From contig CAZLMW010000033.1 of the NCBI GenBank assembly GCA_964560875.1, positions 6,363 to 70,362 of the forward strand: DNA of 64,000 nucleotides, given 5' to 3'. Source of the DNA: CAZLMW01 sp964560875 (GTDB lineage Bacteria; Myxococcota_A; UBA9042). The notes beneath the pieces were generated by a model, which was not told the DNA's origin, did not search any database, and was given only the letters and a program-made list of their open reading frames with translations. Every line of letters begins with the position of its first letter. Position 1 is the stretch's first letter. The position numbers were made by a program, and so were the translations under genes. Below are positions 1 through 11,200 of this stretch, piece by piece.

Positions 1-3000
1 GTTGGTGCCGCTGTAGGTGGTGTTCGCATCGGCCGCGCACTGGACCGCGCCGTTGCTGTCGATGCCCGTGACCTGCTGGCCGCTGCTGCAGGCCTGGTTG
101 CCTTTCGCGAGATGCGCGCTGTTGAAGTAGAAGCCGCCGACGCTGGTGACCTTGCCCTTGACGTGCAGCTCGGTCTTGGACAGCGCCATGATCCGCTTGG
201 ACAGGTCGTCGCCGCCGTCCATCCACACGAAGTTGTAGGCGCCCACACCGGTCGCATATTCGGTGGTGCCGTCGGCCCGCCACGCGATCTGCTTGGACTT
301 GCCGTTGACGATGTAGTTCTTCGAATCCGACCGCTCGAGCCGGTCCTTGTTCACGTCGTAGCTGTGCGTGTGCTCGCTGCCGGTGGCCCATGGCGTCGTG
401 CCGTCGGCGAGCTTGTTGGCGCGCACGTTGTCGGTTTCGGACTGGGTGAAGTCGTCGGCCGCGATGAGGCTCGTATAAGCGACGTTCGGTCGGTTCACGA
501 CGCCGGTCCAGTCGATATGACCGTTGCTGCCGCTGCCGACCTTCTGCTCGCGCGTGTAGCCCAGACCTGCAAAGTGAATGCGGCCGTTGCGGTTGACCAG
601 GCGGATGTGAGTGTACGAATCCAGCTGCGTGGCGGCGAGGTAAATGACGTTGCCGTCGCCGTTGGCGGTGTTCTGTTGGGCCTGGTAGCCGGTGATCGAC
701 CGCTGGTAGAAGAGCGTGCCGCTGCTGTTCTTGGTGAACACGTCGAACGTGCCGCCGTCGGTGTGTGCGCGGATCGCGATGTACGCGGTTTTCATGCCCG
801 AGGGGACCGGGAATTCGACGAACTCGGTGCCCGCGGTGCCCGGACCCTTCGTGGTGTTGAACAGGCAGGGGAAGCTGCCGCCGCCGGCTGCGAACCTGGG
901 CTCGCCCCAGCAGTTGGCGTCTTCGGTCCACTTGCCGGTCGTCTTATCGTTAGCGTCCTTACCATGTTGGACGACCTCGGCCTTGAAGCCGACGTCGGCG
1001 ATGCAAACGGCCTTGCCATCCGCGTCGACACCCTGCTGTACGAGGCCGGCGCCGCACTTCTGATCGGACGTCATGAAGGTGCTGCCGCCGTACGTGACCT
1101 CGGTCTTGCAGACGATGTCGCCCGATGTATCGACGCCGGTCGCGACTTTGCCGCTGCCGCAGGTCTGGTTGCCTTTCATGACGTGGGTCGAGCCGATGAG
1201 CACACCGCCGGTGCCGGCCACCAGCTTGCCTTGCAGCGTGAGCTCGGTCTTGGAAAGCGCCGCGGCGCGATTGCTGGTGCCGGTGCCGCCTTGCAGCCAG
1301 ACGAACGGGTAGGCGCCCGACGACGCGTATTCGGCGGTGCCATCGCTGCGCATGACGAGCGACTTGTTGTTGCCGTTGGCGACGAAGTGTTTCGTGTCAG
1401 ACCGCTGCAGCTCGTCCTTGTTCACGTCGTAGCTGTGGGTGTGCTCGCTGCCGCTGGCCCATGGTGTGGTGCCGTCGGCGAGCTTGCTGGCGCGGACGTT
1501 GTCGACCTCGGTCTGGTTGAAGTCATCGGCGGGCTCGACCCATGGCGTTGAACCGTCGGCCAGCTTGTTGGCGCGCAGGTTGCTGGTCTCGCTGGTCGTG
1601 AACTTGTCGGCCGGGATCGCGGCTGTGTACTGCACGTTGGGCCGGTTGACGATGTTCGCCCAGTCGTGGAACCCGTTGCCGGCGCTGCCGACCATGTCCA
1701 TGCGCGAAAAGCCGATGCCCGCGAAGTAGATACGGCCCTGGCGGTTCTGGATACGGACCTCGGTGAAGTGGTCGAGCCCGGTCGCCGCCAGGAACACCTG
1801 CATGCCGTCGTGGCCGCCGTTGGTCGTGTTCTGGACGCTGTTGTGCGCCGTAATGCGCCGCTGGAATTTGAACGCCCCGCCCGTGGTCTTGGTGAAGATG
1901 TCGAAGTAGCCCGAGTCGCTCCACGCCTTGACCGCGACCCACGCCGTCTTCATGCCCGTCGGGACCGCGAAGTCCATCGTCTCGCTGCCAGCCGTCGCCT
2001 TGCCCGTGGTGGTTGTGAACGAACACGGCGCCTCGCTGCCGCCCGCCACGAACTTCGGGTCGCCCCAACAGCTGTTGTCATCGGTCCAGCCGCCCGCCGA
2101 CTTGGCCGACGCGTCCTTGCTGCCCTTGACCGCCTCGATGTTCAGGCCGCTGTCCTTGATGCACCGCGGGTTGCCGTTGCCGTCGACGCCGAATTGCACT
2201 TCGCCGGTGGCACACGCCTTGCCCGAGAGCGCGAAGTCGATGCCGTTGTACTCGGTGTTGGCGTCGGCCACGCAGACCTTGTTGCCGTTGCCGTCAAAGC
2301 CGACCAGGTACTTGCCCGAGTCGCATTGCTGGTTGCTCAGCGCGAAGTCCTTGCCCGTGTACTTGGTGTCGGCGTCGGTCACGCAGACCTTGACGCCCTT
2401 GTCGTCGATACCGAGCAGCTGCTGGCCGCTGCTGCACTGCTGGTTGCTCAGCGCAAAGTTGGTGCCGCTGTACGTCGTGTTCGCGTCGGTGGCGCAGGTG
2501 ACCGCGCCGTTGGTGTCGATGCCCGTGACCTGCTGGCCGCTGCTGCATGACTGGCCGCCCTTGGCGACGTGCGCGTTGTTGAAGAAGAAGCCGCCGACGC
2601 TGGTGACCTTGCCCTTGACGTGCAATTCCGTCTTGGAGAGCGCCGCGATGCGGTGGCCGAGGTCGTCACCGCCGTCCATGAACACGAAGTTGTAGGCGCC
2701 CACGCCGGTCGCATACTCGGTCGTGCCGTCGCTGCGCAGCACGATCTGCTTGGACTTGCCGTTGACGATGAAGTTTTGGCTGTCGGCACGCTCGAGCCGG
2801 TCCTTGTTCACGTCGTATTTGTGGGTGTGGTCGCTGCCGGTCTTCCAGGGCTGCGAACCGTCGGCCAGCTTGTTGGCGCGCACGTTGTCGGTTTCGGACT
2901 GGGTGAAATCGTCGGCCGCGATCTTGGCCGTGTACGCGACGTTGGGGCGGTTGACGACGCCGGTCCAGTCGATGTTTCCGTTGCTGCCGCTGCCGACCTT

Positions 3001-6000
3001 CTGTTCCCGCGTGTACCCGAGGCCGGCGAAGTGGATGCGGCCGTTGCGATTCTTCAGCTGGATGTGGGTGTAAGCGCCGAGGTTGGTCGCGGCGAGGAAG
3101 ATGACGTTGCCGTCGCCGTTTGCGGCGTTCTGCACGCCCTGGTAGCCGGTGATCGAGCGCTGGAAGAAGAGCGAGCCGCTGCTGTTCTTGGTGTAGACGT
3201 CGAACGTGCCGCCGTCGGTGTGGGCGCGGATCGCGATATACGCGGTCTTCATGCCGCTGGGGATCGGGAATTCGACGAACTCGCTGCCCGCGGTGCCCGG
3301 CCCCTTGGTCGCGGTGTACAGGCACGGGAAGTTGCCGCCGCCGGCTGCGAACCTGGGCTCGCCCCAGCAGTTGGCGTCTTCGGTCCACTTGCCGGTCGTC
3401 TTATCGTTGGCGTCCTTACCATGTTGGACGACCTCGGCCTTGAAGCCGACATCGGCGATGCAAACTGCCTTGCCATCCGCGTCGACACCCTGCTGAACCA
3501 GGCCGGTGCCGCACTTCTGATCGGACGTCATGAAGTTGCTGCCGCCGTAGGTGATCTCGGTCTTGCAGACGATGTCGCCCGAGGAGTCGACGCCGGTCGC
3601 GACCTTGCCGCTGCCGCAGGTCTGGTTGCCCTTCATGACGTGGGTCGAGCCGATGAGAACGCCGCCCGTGCCGGCGACCAGCTTGCCTTGCAGCGTGAGC
3701 TCGGTCTTGGAAAGCGCCGCGGCGCGGTTGCTCGTGCCGGTGCCGCCCTGCAGCCAGATGAAGGGGTATTTGCCCGACGACGCGTATTCGGCGTCGCCGT
3801 CGGTGCGCATCACGAGCGATTTGCTGTTGCCGTTGGCGATGAAATGCTGGCTGTCCGAGCGCTTCAGCTCGTCCTTGTTCACGTCGTACTTGTGCGTGTG
3901 CTCGCTGCCGGTGGCCCATGGTGTCGTACCGTCGGCGAGCTTGCTGGCGCGGACGTTGTCGACCTCGGACTGCTTGAAGTCGTCGGCGGGCTCGACCCAC
4001 GGCGTGGACCCGTCGGCCAGCTTGTTGGCGCGCAGGTTGCTCGTCTCGGTCGTGGTGAACTTGTCGGCCGGGATCGTGCTCGTGTACTGCACGTTGGGCC
4101 GGTTGACGACGCTGTCCCAGTCCATGAAGCCGTTGGACGCGCCGCCGACCATGTCCATGCGCGAAAAGCCGATGCCCGCGAAGTACAGGCGGCCCTGGCG
4201 GTTTTGCAGCCGGACCTCGGTGAAGTGATCGAGGCCGGTCGCCGCGAGGAAGACGGTCATCCCGTCGTAGCCGGTGTTGGTCGTGTTTTGGACCGAGTTG
4301 TGCGCGGTGATGCGCCGCTGGAATTTCCACCCGGCCGCGTTCTTGGTGAACACGTCGAAGTAGCCCGAATCGGTCCACGACAGCACCGAAACCCACGCGG
4401 TCTTGCTGCCGGTCGGAACCGTGAAATCGATGAACTCGCTGCCTTTTTGGGTCTTGCCCTTGGTATTGGTGAACGCGCAAGGCTTCTCGATACCCCCGGC
4501 GGCGAATCTCGGCTCGCCCCAGCAGTTGTTGTCGTCGGTCCAGTTGCCGCTGCTCTTGCTGGACGCGTCCTTGCTGGCCTTGACTGTCTCGATGTTGAGC
4601 CCGCTGTCCTTGATGCACAGCGGCTTGCCGGCGTTGTCGACGCCGTACTGAACCTGGCCGGCGGCGCACTTGTTGTCGGCGAGCGCGAAGTCGGTGCCGT
4701 CGTATTCGGTGTTCGCGTCCGAAACGCAGACCTTCTTGCCGTCCTTGTCGAAGCCGAGCAGCTGCTGGCCGCCGCTGCATTGTTGGTTGCTCAACGCGAA
4801 GTCGGTGCCGTCGTACGTGGTGTCAGCGTCCTTGACGCAGATCTTCACGCCCTTGTCATCGAGGCCGAGCAGCTGTTCGCCGGCGGCACATTTTTGGTTG
4901 CTCAGCGCGAAGTTGGTGCCGCTGTAGGTCGTGTTGGCGTCGGCGACGCACTTGACCGCGCCGTTGGCGTCAAAGCCGATGACCTGCTGGCCCGTTGAGC
5001 AGCTCTGGTTGCCCTTGGCGACGTGCGATGACCCGGTGAAGAAGCCGTTGATCGCGGTGACCTTGCCCTTGATGTGCAGCTCCTCCTTGGACAGCGCCGC
5101 GATGCGCCTGGCGAGGTCGTCGCCGCCGTCCATCCAGACGAAGTTGTAGGCGCCCACGCCGGTCGCGTATTCGGCGGTGCCATCGGCGCGGAACGCCATC
5201 TGCTTGGACTTGCCGTTGACGATGAAGTTCTGGCTGTCGGCGCGCTCGAGCCGGTCCTTGTTGACGTCATATTTGTGCGTGTGGTCGCTGCCGGTCTTCC
5301 AGGGCTCCGAGCCGTCGGCGAGCTTGTTGGCGCGCACGTTGTCGGTTTCGGATTGGGTGAAGTCGTCGGCCGCGATCTTGGCGGTGTACGCGACGGTGGG
5401 GCGGTTGACGACGCCGGTCCAGTCGATGTGGCCGTTGTTGCCGCTGCCGACCTTCTCTTCGCGCGAGTAGCCGAGGCCCGCAAAGTGGATGCGACCGTTG
5501 CGGTTTTTCAGGCGGATGTGGGTGTAGTCGCCCAGCTGCGTCGCGGCGAGGAAGACCGCATTGCCGTCGCCGTTGTTGCCGTTTTGCACGCCCTGGTACG
5601 CGGTGATCGACCGCTGGTAGATCCAGGTGCCGCCGCTCGTCTTGGTGAACACGTCGAACGTGCCGCCTTCAACATGGGCGCGCGCGGCGACGTAGGCGGT
5701 GGCCATGCCGGACGGCAGCTTGAAGTCGATAAACTCGCTGCCCGCGGTGCCGGGGCTCTTGGTCGCGGTGTACGCGCACGGGAAGTTGCCGCCGCCGGCC
5801 GCAAAGCGGGGCTGTCCCCAGCAGTTGGCGTCTTCGGTCCACTTGCCGACCGTCTTGTCGACCGCGTCCTTGGCGTGCTGCACGACCTCGACCTTGAGGC
5901 CCGAGTCCGCGATGCAGACGACCTTGCCGTCCTTGTCGACGCCCAGCTGTACCTGGCCGGTGCCGCACTTCTGGTCGGCGAGCATGAAGTTGGTGCCGTT

Positions 6001-8290
6001 GTACGTAATCTCGGTCTTGCAGACGATGTCGCCCGATGTATCGACGCCGGTCGCGACCTTCCCGCTGGCGCAGGTCTGGTTGCCCTTCATGACGTGTGTG
6101 CTGCCGATGAGCACGCCGCCGGTGCCCGCCACGAGCTTGCCGGCCAGCTTCACCTCGGTCTTGGACACGCCCATCGCGCGGTTGCTGGTGCCGGTGCCAC
6201 CTTGCAGCCACACGAACGGGTACTTGCCGCTGGACTTGTATTCGGTGTCGCCATCGTTGCGGAAGACCATCGACTTGCTGTTGCCGTTGGCGACGAAGTG
6301 CTGGGTGTCGGACCGCTTGAGGTCGTCGCCGTTGACGTCGTACTTGTGGGTGTGCTCGCCGGGCGTCTTCCAGGGCGTGCTGCCGTCGGCGAGCTTGTTG
6401 CCGCGCACGTTGTCGACCTCGGCCTGCTTGAAGTCGTCGGCTGGCTCGACCCACGGGGTGCTGCCATCGGCGAGCTTGTTGGCGCGGATGTTGCTGACCT
6501 CGGTCGTCGTGAACTTGTCGGCGGCGATCGCGCTCGTGTACTGCACGTTGGGCCGGTTGACGATGTTGTCCCAGTCGGTGAACCCGTTGCCTGCGCTGCC
6601 GACCATGTCCATACGGGAAAAACCGATGCCCGCGAAGTACAGCCGTCCCTGGCGGTTTTGCAGGCGGACCTCGGTGAAGTGGTCAAGGCCCGTGGCAGCG
6701 AGGAAGACCTGCATGCCGTCATAGCCGCCCGACGTCACGTTCTGCACGGAGTTGTGCGCGGTGATGCGGCGCTGGAACTTCCACAGGCCGCCGGTGGACT
6801 TGGTGAACACGTCGAAGTAGCCCGAGTCGCTCCACGACAACACCGAAACCCATGCGCTCTTGCTGCCGGTCGGGACCGTGAAGTCGATGAACTCCGAGCC
6901 GGCCTGGTCTTTGCCCTTGGTGTTGGTGAAGGCGCACGGCTGCTCGATGCTCGCGGCGGCGAAACGCGGTTGTCCCCAGCAGTTGAGGTCGTCCGTCCAG
7001 TTGCCCGACGACTTGGCCGACGCGTCCTTGCTGGCCTTGACCGTCTCGACGTTCAGGCCGCTGTCCTTGACGCAAAGCGGGTTGCCCTTGTCGTTGACGC
7101 CGTACTGCACCTCGCCGTCAGCGCACTTCTTGTTGCTGAGCGCGAAGTCGGTGCCGTCGTACTGGGTGTTCGCATCGGTCGTGCAGACCTTCTTGCCGTC
7201 CTTGTCGAAGCCAACGAGGTATTTGCCGCTGTCGCACTGCTGGTTGGACAGCGCGAAGTCGGTGCCGTCGTACTTGGTGTCCGCATCGGTGACGCAGACC
7301 TTCAAGCCTTTTTCATCGATGCCGAGCAGCTGCTCACCAGACGCGCATTTTTGGTTGCTCAGCGCGAAGTTGGCGCCCGAATAGGTCGTGTTGGCGTCCG
7401 CCACGCACTTGACCGCGCCGTTGGCGTCAAAGCCGATGACCTGCTGACCGGCTGAACAGCTCTGGTTGCCCTTGGCGACGTGCGACGAGCCGGTGAAGAA
7501 GCCGTTGACCGCGGTGATCTTGCCCTTGACCTGCAGCTCGTCCTTGGACAGCGCCATGATGCGCCGCGCGAGGTCGTCGCCGCCGTCCATCCAGACGAAG
7601 TTGTAGGCCCCGACACCGGTCGCGTAGGCGCCCGTTCCGTCGGCGCGGAAGGCCATCTGCTTGGACTTGCCGTCGACGATGAAGTTCTTGTCGTCTTTGC
7701 GCTGCAGACGGTCCTTGTTGACGTCGTAGCTGTGGGTATGTTCGCTGGGCACGGTCCAGGGCTTGCTGCCGTCGGCGAGCTTGTTGGCGCGCACGTTGTC
7801 GGTTTCGGACTGGGTGAAGTCGTCCGCGGCGATCTTGTCGGTGTAGGCGACGTTGGGGCGGTTGACGACGTTGGACCAATCGACCGAGCCGTTGCTGCCC
7901 GACCCGAGCATGTCCTGGCGCGTGTAGCCGAGGCCGGCGAAGTACAAGCGGCCGTTGCGGTTCTTCAAGCGGATGTGGGTGTAGTGATCGAGGCCTGTCG
8001 CCGCGAGATAAACCACGTTGCCGTCGGCGCTGCCGGTCTGGACGGCCTGGTGGGCGGTGATGGTGCGCTGGAAGTTCCAGGCCCCGCCGCTGGTGCGGGT
8101 GAACACGTCGAACGTGCCGCTGTCCTTGGTGGCGTGAACGGCGACGAACGCGGTCTTCATGTCCTTGGGCACCGCGAACTCGATGATCTCGTCTTTGCCG
8201 GCCTTGGGCGTGTTCTCGGGCCCCTTGGTCTCGGTGAACGCGCATGGCGTGTTGCCGCCGGTCTGGGCGAAACGCGGCTCTCCCCAGCAA
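1..8290 (-). repeat. tandem ~2.45-kb intragenic repeat (about 818 codons per unit)
   Basis: Equivalent positions of the CWG codons in one module type lie at about 6973, 4516 and 2062. Those of the second module type lie at about 8281, 5815, 3361 and 904. Spacings are 2454-2466 bases, always a multiple of three or close to it, so the reading frame is kept. Each unit holds an A module with two LADGS segments and a B module with one LADGS segment followed by four short Cys repeats. DNA identity is very high locally: the roughly 130 bases from 896 differ from those at 3353 at only about three positions. The units nearer the N-terminus (8300-11900) are more diverged and of different length. Confidence 0.85.
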
Positions 8291-11200
8291 CTGGCATCCT
8301 CGGTCCAGTTGCCCGCCGAGCGGGTCGAGAAGCTCTTGCCGTGGTGGACGACCTCGATGTTGAGGCCGGAGTCCTTGATGCACAGCGGCCCGCCCTTGTC
8401 GTCGACGCCATACTGGATCTCGCCATCGGCGCACTTCTTGTTGCTCAGCGCGAAGGTCGCGCCGTCGTAGGTCTGCTGCTTGACGCAAACCTTGTCGCCG
8501 TTTTCGTCGATGCCCGCGAGCACCTCGCCGGTGCCGCATTTCTGGTCGCCCTTCGCGACGTGCACGGCGCCGATCTTGATGGTGCCGCCCGTCGTCAGGG
8601 CGCCTTTGAGGTCCAAACCGGTGCTGGACAGGCCCGCGATGCGCTTGTCTTTGCCGGTGCCGCCGTTGAGCCAGACGAACGGGTACTTGCCGCTGGCTTG
8701 GTATTCCGCGTCGCCATCGGCCCGGAAGACCATCGACTTCTTCTTGCCGTCCGCGACGAAGTGAGCGTCATCGGCGCGCTTGATGTTCGCGCTGTTTACA
8801 TCGTACTTGTGGTTGTGCTGGTCGCCGTCGGTCCACGGCTTGCTGCCATCGGCGAGCTTGTTGGCGCGCACGTTATCGGTCTCGGCCTGGTTGAAGTTGT
8901 CCGCCGGGATTTTGCCGGTGTACGCGACGGTGGGTCGGTTGACGACGCTGGTCCAGTCGATGAAGCCGTTGGTCGCGCCACCTTGCAGCGCCTGGCGACC
9001 GAAGCCGATGCCGGTGAAGTACAGGCGGCCCACGCGGTTTTGCAGGCGGACGTGGCTGAAGCTGTCCAGGCCCGTCGCCGCGAGCAGGACCACGTTGCCG
9101 TCGCGTGTGCTTCCCACCGAGTTCTGAACGGCATTGTACGCGTGAAGGCGCCGCTGGAACTGCCACAGGCCGCTCTTGGTCTTGACGAAGATGTCGAAGT
9201 GGCCGCTGTCCTTCCAACCCAGGACCGAAACCCACGCGGTCCGCGCGCCTGCCGGCACCTTGAAGTCGATGTTCTCAGTGCCCTTGGCGGACGCGCCAGC
9301 GGTCTTGGTGAACGCGCAGGGTTTGTCGATGCCGCCCTTGGCGAAACGCGGCTGGCCCCAGCACTGGCCATCTTCGGTCCAGTTGCCGGTCGAGCGACCG
9401 TCGTGCTGCTTGGCGTCGAAGATCCACTCGGGGTTGAGGCCGGAGTCCTCGATGCACAGCGCCGCGCCCTTGTCGTCGACGCCGTACTGCACCTTGCCGA
9501 CCGGGCACTTCTGGCCAGACGTCATGAAGTCCTTGCCGGTGTACACGGTCACCTGCTGGCAGACCTTGTCGCCGTTTTCATCGATCCCGACGAGCGCCTC
9601 ACCGCTCTTGCAAAGCTGGGCACCCTTGGCCACGTGCACCTTGCCGATGAGCACGCCTTTGTCCGACACGATGTCGCCCTTGACCTGCAGCTTGTCCCTG
9701 GACAGCCCCATCGCGCGGTTGGCCGCGCCGACGCCGCCTTGCAGCCAGACCCATGGGAACTTGCCGGACGACTGGTACTCGGCGTCGCCCGAAGCGAGGA
9801 ACGCGGTCGACTTCTTCTTGCCGTCGAGGACGAAGTGCTGGTCGTCGGCGCGTCGGATGTTGTCGCTATTTACGTCGTACTTGTGGTTGTGCTTGCTGCC
9901 ATCGGTCCATGGCGTGCTGCCGTCCGCGAGCTTGTTGCCGCGCACGTTGTCGGTCTCCGCCTGCTTGAAGTCGCCGGCTGGGATCTTGTCGGTGTAGGCC
10001 ACGTTGGGCCGGTTGACGACGCTGCCCCAGTCCACCATGCCCATACCCGAGCCGCCGACGCGGTCCTGGCGCGTAAAACCGATGCCCGCGAAATAGAGGC
10101 GCCCGTTGCGGTTGATCACGCGGACGTGGCTGTAGTTTTCGAGCCCCGTCGCCGCCAGGAAGATCTGGTTGCCATCGTGCGTGCCGCCAAACGGAAGGTT
10201 CTGCACGGCCTGGTGCGCCGTGATGCGCCGCTGAAACTTCCACAGCCCGGCTTTGGTGCGCGCCATGATGTCGAACGTGCCGCTGTCCGACCACGCCTTG
10301 GCGCCGACGAACGCGGTGCGCATGCCGTTGGGCACCTTGAAGTCGAGGTACTCCTGGGCGTCCTTGGCGGGGATGTTCTTGGGCCCGGTGGTCTTGGTAA
10401 AGGCGCATGGACTCGCCGCGTCGCCGCCCGCGATCCGCGGCGTACCCCAGCAGCTGTTGGCGAATGTCCAGTTGCCGGTGCTGATGTCGGAGTTGTCCTT
10501 GGCGCCCAGCTTCACGTCGATGTTGAGGCCGGCGTCCTTGATGCAGACCGGAAAGCCCTTGTCATCGACGCCCACCTGCACCGTGTCGGCGGCGCACTTG
10601 TTGTTGGAGACCGCGAAGTCCTTGCCCGAATAAGTGGTGTCCTTGTCCTTGGCGCAGATCTTCTTGCCGTCTTTGTCGATGCCCTTGAGGTGCTCGCCAT
10701 CGGCGCACGCCTGGTCGGACAACGCGAAGTTGCCGCCGTCATATTTGGTGTCGGCGTCCTTGCCGCAGATCTTGATGCCCTTGGCGTCGAAGCCGAGAAG
10801 CTGCTCGCCCTTGCCGCACTGCTGGTTGGACGCGGGGAAGTTGCTGCCGTCGTACGTGGTGTCCTTGTCCTTGGCGCAGATCTTGTTGCCCGCCGAGTCG
10901 ATGCCCTTGAGCTGCTCGCCGTCCTTGCATTCCTGGTCGCCCCTGGCCACGTGGACCTTGCCGACAAAGACGCCCGTCGTAGCGGTCAGCTTGCCCTTGA
11001 GGTGCAGCTCGTCCTTGGACAGCGCCATCGCCCGGTTGCCGATGCCGACACCGTCTTGCAGCCACACGAATGGGAACGATCCGGAGTTGGCGTATTCGAA
11101 CTTGCCGTCGGTGCGGAAGACCATCGATGACTTCTTGCCGTACGCGACGAAGTGCTTGGTGTCCGCGCGCTGCAGGCTGTCGTCGTTGACGTCGTACTTG

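Noticed and set aside
2569..11130. Very long plus-strand open frames (up to 1216 codons) opposite the giant gene
   Set aside because: They lie antisense to a minus-strand frame with a signal peptide, ribosome site and clear repeats. They exist because the sense codon choice avoids the triplets that would read as stops. Their products are Ala/Val/Gly/Arg-rich with no domain.
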